A stretch of DNA of 64,000 bases from Gordius sp. MW1 (taxonomy: Eukaryota; Nematomorpha; Gordioida; Gordea; Gordiidae): the NCBI GenBank assembly GCA_964036665.1, contig OZ038530.1, forward strand, positions 2,170,001 to 2,234,000. The letters are read 5' to 3'. The translations under genes were made by a program, and so were the position numbers. This document shows, piece after piece, positions 49,845-63,100 of the stretch (its first letter is position 1; the number at the start of each line of letters is the position of its first letter). Under the pieces are notes generated by a model that was given only the letters and a program-made list of their open reading frames with translations, did no database searches and was not told where the DNA came from.

Positions 49845-52800
49845 TATCTCTATGCAATCATGATTTCAAAGTAATAGTTTTCAGATTCTGATAAATTTTT
49901 ACTTGGGATCATAGAAACCACGTCTGAAAACGACAACTTTCATCGGATGAATACGGTTCAAACAAAAATATGTGAAAAATTTTGAGGTAAAAATATTTAT
50001 TTTTTTCGATTCTATGTGAAAGAGCATAAAAAAAATATATAAAAGTAAGCCAATTTGAGAATCCTATTATCCTCGATTGACTTCCGCAAAGAGGTTTTAA
50101 GCTGCGAGAACTATCATTTTGACAAAAGACAACGTTTTATTGTTGCGATTAGTTTGTTGTATCGCAACGTGAGTGCTTAATTTTTCAAAAATGCACTATG
50201 CGATCATGATTTCAAAGTAATAGTTTTCTGATTCTGATAAATTTTTACTTTTTATCATCGAAACCACGTCTGAAAACGACAACTTTCATCGGATGTATAC
50301 GGTTGAAAGGAAAATATGTGAAAAATTTTGAGGTAAAAATATTTATTTTTTTCGATTCTATGTGAAAGAGCATGAAAAAATATATAAGAGTAAGCCAATT
50401 TGAGAATCCTATTATCCTCGATTGACTTCCGAAAAGAGGTTTTAAGATGCGAGAACTATCATTTTGACAAAAGACAACGTTTTATTGTTGCGATTAGTTT
50501 GTTGTATCGCAACGTGAGTGCTTAATTTTTGAAAACTGCTCTATGCGATCATGATTTCAAAGTAATAGTTTTTAGATTTTGATAAATTTTTACTTGGGAT
50601 CATAGAAACCACGTCTGAAAACGACAACTTTCATCGGATGAATACGGTTGAAAGGAAAATATGTGAAAAATTTTGAGGTAAAAATATTTATTTTTTTCGC
50701 CTCTATGTGAAAGAGCATGAAAAATTATATAAGAGTAAGCCAATTTGAGAATCCTATTATCCTCGATTGACTTCCGAAAAGAAGTTTTAAGATGCGAGAA
50801 CTATCATTTTGACAAAAGACAACGTTTTATTGTTGCGATTAGTTTGTTGTATCGCAACGTGAGTGCTTAATTTTTCAAAAATGCACTATGCGATCATGAT
50901 TTCAAAGTAATAGTTTTCTGATTCTGATAAATTTTTACTTTTTATCATCGAAACCACGTCTGAAAACGACAACTTTCATCGGATGCATACGGTTGAAAGG
51001 AAAATATGTGAAAAATTTTGAGGTAAAAATATTTATTTTTTTCGATTCTATGTGAAAGAGCATGAAAAAATATATAAGAGTAAGCGAATTTGAGAATCCT
51101 ATTATCCTCGATTGACTTCCGAAAAGAGGTTTTAAGATGCGAGAACTATCATTTTGACAAAAGACAACGTTTTATTGTTGCGATTAGTTTGTTGTATCGC
51201 AACGTGGGTGCTTAATTTTTGAAAACTGCTCTATGCGATCATGATTTCAAAGTAATAGTTTTTAGATTCTGATAAATTTTTACTTGGGATCATAGAAACC
51301 ACGTCTGAAAACGACAACTTTCATCTGATGAATACGGTTCAAAGAAAAATATGTGAAAAATTTTGAGGTAAAAATATTTATTTTTTCGATTCTATGTGAA
51401 AGAGCGTAAAAAAATATATAAAAGTAAGCCAATTTGAGAATTCTATTATCCTCGATTGACTTCCGCAAAGAGGTTTTAAGCTGCGAGAACTATCATTTTG
51501 ACAAAAGACAACGTTTTATTGTTGCGATTAGTTTGTTGTATCACAACGTGAGTGCTTAATTTTTCAAAAATGCACTATGCGATCATGATTTCAAAGTAAT
51601 AGTTTTCTAATTCTGAGAAATTTTTACTTTTTATCATCGAAACCACGTCTGAAAACGACAACTTTCATCGGATGAATACGGTTCAAAGAATGTGAAAAAT
51701 TTTGAGGTAAAAATATTTATTTTTTTCGATTCTATGTGAAAGAGCGTAAAAAATATATAAAAGTAAGCCAATTTGAGAATCCTATTATCCTTGATTGACT
51801 TCCGCAAAGAGGTTTTAAGCTGCGAGAACTATCATTTTGACAAAAGACAACGTTTTATTGTTGCGATTAGTTTGTTGTATCGCAACGTGAGTGCTTAATT
51901 TTTCAAAAATGCACTATGCGATCATGATTTCAAAGTAATAGTTTTCTAATTCTGAGAAATTTTTACTTTTTATCATCGAAACCACGTCTGAAAACGATAA
52001 CTTTCATCGGATGCATACGGTTGAAAGAAAAATATGTGAAAAATTTTGAGGTAAAAATATTTATTTTTTTCAATTCTATGTGAAAGAGCGTAAAAAATAT
52101 ATAAAAGTAAGCCAATTTGAGAATCCTATTATCCTTGATTGACTTCCGCAAAGAGGTTTTAAAATGCGAGAACTATCATTTTGACAAAAGACAACGTTTT
52201 ATTGTTGCGATTAGTTTGTTGTATCGCAACGTGAGTGCTTAATTTTTGAAAACTGCTCTATGCGATCATGATTTCAAAGTAATAGTTTTTAGATTCTGAT
52301 AAATTTTTACTTGGGATCATAGAAACCACGTCTGAAAACGACAACTTTCATCGGATGAATACGGTTCAAAGAAAAACATGTGAAAAATTTTGAGGTAAAA
52401 ATATTTATTTTTTTCGATTCTATGTGAAAGAGCATAAAAAAATATATAAAAGTAAGCCAATTTGAGAATCCTATTATCCTCGATTGACCTCCGCAAAGAG
52501 GTTTTAAGCTGCGAGAACTATCATTTTGACAAAAGACAACGTTTTATTGTTGCGATTAGTTTGTTGTATCGCAACGTGAGTGCTTAATTTTTCAAAAATG
52601 CACTATGCGATCATGATTTCAAAGTAATAGTTTTCTGATTCTGATAAATTTTTACTTTTTATCATCGAAACCACGTCTGAAAACGACAACTTTCATCGGA
52701 TGCATACGGTTGAAAGGAAAATATGTGAAAAATTTTGAGGTAAAAATATTTATTTTTTTCGATTCTATGTGAAAGAGCATGAAAAAATATATAAGAGTAA

Positions 52801-52942
52801 GCCAATTTGAGAATCCTATTATCCTCGATTGACTTCCGAAAAGAGGTTTTAAGATGCGAGAACTATCATTTTGACAAAAGACAACGTTTTATTGTTGCGA
52901 TTAGTTTGTTGTATCGCAACGTGAGTGCTTAATTTTTGAAAA
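49845..52942 (+). repeat. 9-mer higher-order repeat, copy 1 (about 3.1 kb)
   Basis: The private variant tatctctatgcaatc starts at 49845 and recurs at 52943, 57067 and 60164. Within the unit lie the 6-bp deletion tcaaagaatgtg (about 51682) and catctgatgaatac (about 51322), which recur in step. Confidence 0.8.
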
Positions 52943-55900
52943 TATCTCTATGCAATCATGATTTCAAAGTAATAGTTTTCAGATTCTGATAAATTTTTAC
53001 TTGGGATCATAGAAACCACGTCTGAAAACGACAACTTTCATCGGATGAATATGGTTCAAACAAAAATATGTGAAAAATTTTGAGGTAAAAATATTTATTT
53101 TTTTCGATTCTATGTGAAAGAGCATAAAAAAATATATAAAAGTAAGCCAATTTGAGAATCCTATTATCCTCGATTGACTTCCGCAAAGAGGTTTTAAGCT
53201 GCGAGAACTATCATTTTGACAAAAGACAACGTTTTATTGTTGCGATTAGTTTGTTGTATCGCAACGTGAGTGCTTAATTTTTCAAAAATGCACTATGCGA
53301 TCATGATTTCAAAGTAATAGTTTTCTGATTCTGATAAATTTTTACTTTTTATCATCGAAACCACGTCTGAAAACGACAACTTTCATCGGATGTATACGGT
53401 TGAAAGGAAAATATGTGAAAAATTTTGAGGTAAAAATATTTATTTTTTTCGATTCTATGTGAAAGAGCATGAAAAAATATATAAGAGTAAGCCAATTTGA
53501 GAATCCTATTATCCTCGATTGACTTCCGAAAAGAGGTTTTAAGATGCGAGAACTATCATTTTGACAAAAGACAACGTTTTATTGTTGCGATTAGTTTGTT
53601 GTATCGCAACGTGAGTGCTTAATTTTTGAAAACTGCTCTATGCGATCATGATTTCAAAGTAATAGTTTTTAGATTTTGATAAATTTTTACTTGGGATCAT
53701 AGAAACCACGTCTGAAAACGACAACTTTCATCGGATGAATACGGTTGAAAGGAAAATATGTGAAAAATTTTGAGGTAAAAATATTTATTTTTTTCGCCTC
53801 TATGTGAAAGAGCATGAAAAATTATATAAGAGTAAGCCAATTTGAGAATCCTATTATCCTCGATTGACTTCCGAAAAGAAGTTTTAAGATGCGAGAACTA
53901 TCATTTTGACAAAAGACAACGTTTTATTGTTGCGATTAGTTTGTTGTATCGCAACGTGAGTGCTTAATTTTTCAAAAATGCACTATGCGATCATGATTTC
54001 AAAGTAATAGTTTTCTGATTCTGATAAATTTTTACTTTTTATCATCGAAACCACGTCTGAAAACGACAACTTTCATCGGATGCATACGGTTGAAAGGAAA
54101 ATATGTGAAAAATTTTGAGGTAAAAATATTTATTTTTTTCGATTCTATGTGAAAGAGCATGAAAAAATATATAAGAGTAAGCGAATTTGAGAATCCTATT
54201 ATCCTCGATTGACTTCCGAAAAGAGGTTTTAAGATGCGAGAACTATCATTTTGACAAAAGACAACGTTTTATTGTTGCGATTAGTTTGTTGTATCGCAAC
54301 GTGGGTGCTTAATTTTTGAAAACTGCTCTATGCGATCATGATTTCAAAGTAATAGTTTTTAGATTCTGATAAATTTTTACTTGGGATCATAGAAACCACG
54401 TCTGAAAACGACAACTTTCATCTGATGAATACGGTTCAAAGAAAAATATGTGAAAAATTTTGAGGTAAAAATATTTATTTTTTCGATTCTATGTGAAAGA
54501 GCGTAAAAAAATATATAAAAGTAAGCCAATTTGAGAATTCTATTATCCTCGATTGACTTCCGCAAAGAGGTTTTAAGCTGCGAGAACTATCATTTTGACA
54601 AAAGACAACGTTTTATTGTTGCGATTAGTTTGTTGTATCACAACGTGAGTGCTTAATTTTTCAAAAATGCACTATGCGATCATGATTTCAAAGTAATAGT
54701 TTTCTAATTCTGAGAAATTTTTACTTTTTATCATCGAAACCACGTCTGAAAACGACAACTTTCATCGGATGAATACGGTTCAAAGAATGTGAAAAATTTT
54801 GAGGTAAAAATATTTATTTTTTTCGATTCTATGTGAAAGAGCGTAAAAAATATATAAAAGTAAGCCAATTTGAGAATCCTATTATCCTTGATTGACTTCC
54901 GCAAAGAGGTTTTAAGCTGCGAGAACTATCATTTTGACAAAAGACAACGTTTTATTGTTGCGATTAGTTTGTTGTATCGCAACGTGAGTGCTTAATTTTT
55001 CAAAAATGCACTATGCGATCATGATTTCAAAGTAATAGTTTTCTAATTCTGAGAAATTTTTACTTTTTATCATCGAAACCACGTCTGAAAACGATAACTT
55101 TCATCGGATGCATACGGTTGAAAGAAAAATATGTGAAAAATTTTGAGGTAAAAATATTTATTTTTTTCAATTCTATGTGAAAGAGCGTAAAAAATATATA
55201 AAAGTAAGCCAATTTGAGAATCCTATTATCCTTGATTGACTTCCGCAAAGAGGTTTTAAAATGCGAGAACTATCATTTTGACAAAAGACAACGTTTTATT
55301 GTTGCGATTAGTTTGTTGTATCGCAACGTGAGTGCTTAATTTTTGAAAACTGCTCTATGCGATCATGATTTCAAAGTAATAGTTTTTAGATTCTGATAAA
55401 TTTTTACTTGGGATCATAGAAACCACGTCTGAAAACGACAACTTTCATCGGATGAATACGGTTCAAAGAAAAACATGTGAAAAATTTTGAGGTAAAAATA
55501 TTTATTTTTTTCGATTCTATGTGAAAGAGCATAAAAAAATATATAAAAGTAAGCCAATTTGAGAATTCTATTATCCTCGATTGACTTCCGCAAAGAGGTT
55601 TTAAGCTGCGAGAACTATCATTTTGACAAAAGACAACGTTTTATTGTTGCGATTAGTTTGTTGTATCACAACGTGAGTGCTTAATTTTTCAAAAATGCAC
55701 TATGCGATCATGATTTCAAAGTAATAGTTTTCTAATTCTGAGAAATTTTTACTTTTTATCATCGAAACCACGTCTGAAAACGACAACTTTCATCGGATGA
55801 ATACGGTTCAAAGAATGTGAAAAATTTTGAGGTAAAAATATTTATTTTTTTCGATTCTATGTGAAAGAGCGTAAAAAATATATAAAAGTAAGCCAATTTG

Positions 55901-57066
55901 AGAATCCTATTATCCTTGATTGACTTCCGCAAAGAGGTTTTAAGCTGCGAGAACTATCATTTTGACAAAAGACAACGTTTTATTGTTGCGATTAGTTTGT
56001 TGTATCGCAACGTGAGTGCTTAATTTTTCAAAAATGCACTATGCGATCATGATTTCAAAGTAATAGTTTTCTAATTCTGAGAAATTTTTACTTTTTATCA
56101 TCGAAACCACGTCTGAAAACGATAACTTTCATCGGATGCATACGGTTGAAAGAAAAATATGTGAAAAATTTTGAGGTAAAAATATTTATTTTTTTCAATT
56201 CTATGTGAAAGAGCGTAAAAAATATATAAAAGTAAGCCAATTTGAGAATCCTATTATCCTTGATTGACTTCCGCAAAGAGGTTTTAAAATGCGAGAACTA
56301 TCATTTTGACAAAAGACAACGTTTTATTGTTGCGATTAGTTTGTTGTATCGCAACGTGAGTGCTTAATTTTTGAAAACTGCTCTATGCGATCATGATTTC
56401 AAAGTAATAGTTTTTAGATTCTGATAAATTTTTACTTGGGATCATAGAAACCACGTCTGAAAACGACAACTTTCATCGGATGAATACGGTTCAAAGAAAA
56501 ACATGTGAAAAATTTTGAGGTAAAAATATTTATTTTTTTCGATTCTATGTGAAAGAGCATAAAAAAATATATAAAAGTAAGCCAATTTGAGAATCCTATT
56601 ATCCTCGATTGACCTCCGCAAAGAGGTTTTAAGCTGCGAGAACTATCATTTTGACAAAAGACAACGTTTTATTGTTGCGATTAGTTTGTTGTATCGCAAC
56701 GTGAGTGCTTAATTTTTCAAAAATGCACTATGCGATCATGATTTCAAAGTAATAGTTTTCTGATTCTGATAAATTTTTACTTTTTATCATCGAAACCACG
56801 TCTGAAAACGACAACTTTCATCGGATGCATACGGTTGAAAGGAAAATATGTGAAAAATTTTGAGGTAAAAATATTTATTTTTTTCGATTCTATGTGAAAG
56901 AGCATGAAAAAATATATAAGAGTAGCCAATTTGAGAATCCTATTATCCTCGATTGACTTCCGAAAAGAGGTTTTAAGATGCGAGAACTATCATTTTGACA
57001 AAAGACAACGTTTTATTGTTGCGATTAGTTTGTTGTATCGCAACGTGAGTGCTTAATTTTTGAAAA
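52943..57066 (+). repeat. 12-mer version of the 9-mer repeat (4,124 bp)
   Basis: Same unit with three monomers duplicated inside it: the tcaaagaatgtg monomer occurs twice (about 54779 and 55807), 1,028 bp apart. The spacing to the next tatctc marker is 4,124 bp instead of 3,097. Confidence 0.8.
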
Positions 57067-60000
57067 TATCTCTATGCAATCATGATTTCAAAGTAATAGT
57101 TTTCAGATTCTGATAAATTTTTACTTGGGATCATAGAAACCACGTCTGAAAACGACAACTTTCATCGGATGAATACGGTTCAAACAAAAATATGTGAAAA
57201 ACTTTGAGGTAAAAATATTTATTTTTTTCGATTCTATGTGAAAGAGCATAAAAAAATATATAAAAGTAAGCCAATTTGAGAATCCTATTATCCTCGATTG
57301 ACTTCCGCAAAGAGGTTTTAAGCTGCGAGAACTATCATTTTGACAAAAGACAACGTTTTATTGTTGCGATTAGTTTGTTGTATCGCAACGTGAGTGCTTA
57401 ATTTTTCAAAAATGCACTATGCGATCATGATTTCAAAGTAATAGTTTTCTGATTCTGATAAATTTTTACTTTTTATCATCGAAACCACGTCTGAAAACGA
57501 CAACTTTCATCGGATGTATACGGTTGAAAGGAAAATATGTGAAAAATTTTGAGGTAAAAATATTTATTTTTTTCGATTCTATGTGAAAGAGCATGAAAAA
57601 ATATATAAGAGTAAGCCAATTTGAGAATCCTATTATCCTCGATTGACTTCCGAAAAGAGGTTTTAAGATGCGAGAACTATCATTTTGACAAAAGACAACG
57701 TTTTATTGTTGCGATTAGTTTGTTGTATCGCAACGTGAGTGCTTAATTTTTGAAAACTGCTCTATGCGATCATGATTTCAAAGTAATAGTTTTTAGATTT
57801 TGATAAATTTTTACTTGGGATCATAGAAACCACGTCTGAAAACGACAACTTTCATCGGATGAATACGGTTGAAAGGAAAATATGTGAAAAATTTTGAGGT
57901 AAAAATATTTATTTTTTTCGCCTCTATGTGAAAGAGCATGAAAAATTATATAAGAGTAAGCCAATTTGAGAATCCTATTATCCTCGATTGACTTCCGAAA
58001 AGAAGTTTTAAGATGCGAGAACTATCATTTTGACAAAAGACAACGTTTTATTGTTGCGATTAGTTTGTTGTATCGCAACGTGAGTGCTTAATTTTTCAAA
58101 AATGCACTATGCGATCATGATTTCAAAGTAATAGTTTTCTGATTCTGATAAATTTTTACTTTTTATCATCGAAACCACGTCTGAAAACGACAACTTTCAT
58201 CGGATGCATACGGTTGAAAGGAAAATATGTGAAAAATTTTGAGGTAAAAATATTTATTTTTTTCGATTCTATGTGAAAGAGCATGAAAAAATATATAAGA
58301 GTAAGCGAATTTGAGAATCCTATTATCCTCGATTGACTTCCGAAAAGAGGTTTTAAGATGCGAGAACTATCATTTTGACAAAAGACAACGTTTTATTGTT
58401 GCGATTAGTTTGTTGTATCGCAACGTGGGTGCTTAATTTTTGAAAACTGCTCTATGCGATCATGATTTCAAAGTAATAGTTTTTAGATTCTGATAAATTT
58501 TTACTTGGGATCATAGAAACCACGTCTGAAAACGACAACTTTCATCTGATGAATACGGTTCAAAGAAAAATATGTGAAAAATTTTGAGGTAAAAATATTT
58601 ATTTTTTCGATTCTATGTGAAAGAGCGTAAAAAAATATATAAAAGTAAGCCAATTTGAGAATTCTATTATCCTCGATTGACTTCCGCAAAGAGGTTTTAA
58701 GCTGCGAGAACTATCATTTTGACAAAAGACAACGTTTTATTGTTGCGATTAGTTTGTTGTATCACAACGTGAGTGCTTAATTTTTCAAAAATGCACTATG
58801 CGATCATGATTTCAAAGTAATAGTTTTCTAATTCTGAGAAATTTTTACTTTTTATCATCGAAACCACGTCTGAAAACGACAACTTTCATCGGATGAATAC
58901 GGTTCAAAGAATGTGAAAAATTTTGAGGTAAAAATATTTATTTTTTTCGATTCTATGTGAAAGAGCGTAAAAAATATATAAAAGTAAGCCAATTTGAGAA
59001 TCCTATTATCCTTGATTGACTTCCGCAAAGAGGTTTTAAGCTGCGAGAACTATCATTTTGACAAAAGACAACGTTTTATTGTTGCGATTAGTTTGTTGTA
59101 TCGCAACGTGAGTGCTTAATTTTTCAAAAATGCACTATGCGATCATGATTTCAAAGTAATAGTTTTCTAATTCTGAGAAATTTTTACTTTTTATCATCGA
59201 AACCACGTCTGAAAACGATAACTTTCATCGGATGCATACGGTTGAAAGAAAAATATGTGAAAAATTTTGAGGTAAAAATATTTATTTTTTTCAATTCTAT
59301 GTGAAAGAGCGTAAAAAATATATAAAAGTAAGCCAATTTGAGAATCCTATTATCCTTGATTGACTTCCGCAAAGAGGTTTTAAAATGCGAGAACTATCAT
59401 TTTGACAAAAGACAACGTTTTATTGTTGCGATTAGTTTGTTGTATCGCAACGTGAGTGCTTAATTTTTGAAAACTGCTCTATGCGATCATGATTTCAAAG
59501 TAATAGTTTTTAGATTCTGATAAATTTTTACTTGGGATCATAGAAACCACGTCTGAAAACGACAACTTTCATCGGATGAATACGGTTCAAAGAAAAACAT
59601 GTGAAAAATTTTGAGGTAAAAATATTTATTTTTTTCGATTCTATGTGAAAGAGCATAAAAAAATATATAAAAGTAAGCCAATTTGAGAATCCTATTATCC
59701 TCGATTGACCTCCGCAAAGAGGTTTTAAGCTGCGAGAACTATCATTTTGACAAAAGACAACGTTTTATTGTTGCGATTAGTTTGTTGTATCGCAACGTGA
59801 GTGCTTAATTTTTCAAAAATGCACTATGCGATCATGATTTCAAAGTAATAGTTTTCTGATTCTGATAAATTTTTACTTTTTATCATCGAAACCACGTCTG
59901 AAAACGACAACTTTCATCGGATGCATACGGTTGAAAGGAAAATATGTGAAAAATTTTGAGGTAAAAATATTTATTTTTTTCGATTCTATGTGAAAGAGCA

Positions 60001-60163
60001 TGAAAAAATATATAAGAGTAAGCCAATTTGAGAATCCTATTATCCTCGATTGACTTCCGAAAAGAGGTTTTAAGATGCGAGAACTATCATTTTGACAAAA
60101 GACAACGTTTTATTGTTGCGATTAGTTTGTTGTATCGCAACGTGAGTGCTTAATTTTTGAAAA
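57067..60163 (+). repeat. 9-mer higher-order repeat, copy 3
   Basis: Markers return at the 9-mer spacing (57067 to 60164, 3,097 bp); the internal deletion tcaaagaatgtg occurs once, near 58904. Confidence 0.8.
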
Positions 60164-63100
60164 TATCTCTATGCAATCATGATTTCAAAGTAATAGTTTT
60201 CAGATTCTGATAAATTTTTACTTGGGATCATAGAAACTACGTCTGAAAACGACAACTTTCATCGGATGAATACGGTTCAAACAAAAATATGTGAAAAATT
60301 TTGAGTTAAAAATATTTATTTTTTTCGATTCTATGTGAAAGAGCATAAAAAAATATATAAAAGTAAGCCAATTTGAGAATCCTATTATCCTCGATTGACT
60401 TCCGCAAAGAGGTTTTAAGCTGCGAGAACTATCATTTTGACAAAAGACAACGTTTTATTGTTGCGATTAGTTTGTTGTATCGCAACGTGAGTGCTTAATT
60501 TTTCAAAAATGCACTATGCGATCATGATTTCAAAGTAATAGTTTTCCGATTCTGATAAATTTTTACTTTTTATCATCGAAACCACGTCTGAAAACGACAA
60601 CTTTCATCGGATGTATACGGTTGAAAGGAAAATATGTGAAAAATTTTGAGGTAAAAATATTTATTTTTTTCGATTCTATGTGAAAGAGCATGAAAAAATA
60701 TATAAGAGTAAGCCAATTTGAGAATCCTATTATCCTCGATTGACTTCCGAAAAGAGGTTTTAAGATGCGAGAACTATCATTTTGACAAAAGACAACGTTT
60801 TATTGTTGCGATTAGTTTGTTGTATCGCAACGTGAGTGCTTAATTTTTGAAAACTGCTCTATGCGATCATGATTTCAAAGTAATAGTTTTTAGATTTTGA
60901 TAAATTTTTACTTGGGATCATAGAAACCACGTCTGAAAACGACAACTTTCATCGGATGAATACGGTTGAAAGGAAAATATGTGAAAAATTTTGAGGTAAA
61001 AATATTTATTTTTTTCGCCTCTATGTGAAAGAGCATGAAAAAATATATAAGAGTAAGCCAATTTGAGAATCCTATTATCCTCGATTGACTTCCGAAAAGA
61101 GGTTTTAAGATGCGAGAACTATCATTTTGACAAAAGACAACGTTTTATTGTTGCGATTAGTTTGTTGTATCGCAACGTGAGTGCTTAATTTTTCAAAAAT
61201 GCACTATGCGATCATGATTTCAAAGTAATAGTTTTCTGATTCTGATAAATTTTTACTTTTTATCATCGAAACCACGTCTGAAAACGACAACTTTCATCGG
61301 ATGCATACGGTTGAAAGGAAAATATGTGAAAAATTTTGAGGTAAAAATATTTATTTTTTTCGATTCTATGTGAAAGAGCATGAAAAAATATATAAGAGTA
61401 AGCGAATTTGAGAATCCTATTATCCTCGATTGACTTCCGAAAAGAGGTTTTAAGATGCGAGAACTATCATTTTGGCAAAAGACAACGTTTTATTGTTGCG
61501 ATTAGTTTGTTGTATCGCAACGTGGGTGCTTAATTTTTAAAAACTGCTCTATGCGATCATGATTTCAAAGTAATAGTTTTTAGATTCTGATAAATTTTTA
61601 CTTGGGATCATAGAAACCACGTCTGAAAACGACAACTTTCATCTGATGAATACGGTTCAAAGAAAAATATGTGAAAAATTTTGAGGTAAAAATATTTATT
61701 TTTTCGATTCTATGTGAAAGAGCGTAAAAAAATATATAAAAGTAAGCCAATTTGAGAATCCTATTATCCTCGATTGACTTCCGCAAAGAGGTTTTAAGCT
61801 GCGAGAACTATCATTTTGACAAAAGACAACGTTTTATTGTTGCGATTAGTTTGTTGTATCACAACGTGAGTGCTTAATTTTTCAAAAATGCACTATGCGA
61901 TCATGATTTCAAAGTAATAGTTTTCTAATTCTGAGAAATTTTTACTTTTTATCATCGAAACCACGTCTGAAAACGACAACTTTCATCGGATGAATACGGT
62001 TCAAAGAAAAATATGTGAAAAATTTTGAGGTAAAAATATTTATTTTTTTCGATTCTATGTGAAAGAGCGTAAAAAATATATAAAAGTAAGCCAATTTGAG
62101 AATCCTATTATCCTTGATTGACTTCCGCAAAGAGGTTTTAAGCTGCGAGAACTATCATTTTGACAAAAGACAACGTTTTATTGTTGCGATTAGTTTGTTG
62201 TATCGCAACGTGAGTGCTTAATTTTTCAAAAATGCACTCACTATGCGATCATGATTTCAAAGTAATAGTTTTCTAATTCTGAGAAATTTTTACTTTTTAT
62301 CATCGAAACCACGTCTGAAAACGATAACTTTCATCGGATGCATACGGTTGAAAGAAAAATATGTGAAAAATTTTGAGGTAAAAATATTTATTTTTTTCGA
62401 TTCTATGTGAAAGAGCGTAAAAAATATATAAAAGTAAGCCAATTTGAGAATCCTATTATCCTTGATTGACTTCCGCAAAGAGGTTTTAAAATGCGAGAAC
62501 TATCATTTTGACAAAAGACAACGTTTTATTGTTGCGATTAGTTTGTTGTATCGCAACGTGAGTGCTTAATTTTTGAAAACTGCTCTATGCGATCATGATT
62601 TCAAAGTAATAGTTTTTAGATTCTGATAAATTTTTACTTGGGATCATAGAAACCACGTCTGAAAACGACAACTTTCATCGGATGAATACGGTTCAAAGAA
62701 AAACATGTGAAAAATTTTGAGGTAAAAATATTTATTTTTTTCGATTCTATGTGAAAGAGCATAAAAAAATATATAAAAGTAAGCCAATTTGAGAATCATA
62801 TTATCCTCGATTGACCTCCGCAAAGAGGTTTTAAGCTGCGAGAACTATCATTTTGACAAAAGACAACGTTTTATTGTTGCGATTAGTTTGTTGTATCGCA
62901 ACGTGAGTGCTTAATTTTTGAAAATGGCTCTATGCAATCATGATTTCAAAGTTATAGTTTTCTGATTCTGATAAATTTTTACTTTTTATCATCGAAATCA
63001 CGTCTGAAAACGACAACTTTCATCGGATGCATACGGTTGAAAGGAAAATATGTGAAAAATTTTGAGGTAAAAATATTTATTTTTTTCGATTCTATGTGAA

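Noticed and set aside
51300..51350. Hammerhead ribozyme in the satellite (catctgatgaatacgg...aaagaaa)
   Set aside because: A CTGATGA core word appears in only four late variants; the usual form is CGGATGA. No stem II joins it to the GAAA, and no matching cleavage-site stems are visible.
12713..62478. Family of similar 61-88-codon minus-strand frames across the right block
   Set aside because: Similarity among them reflects monomer identity, not protein conservation; frame-breaking indels are freely tolerated. They serve only as useful markers of higher-order spacing.
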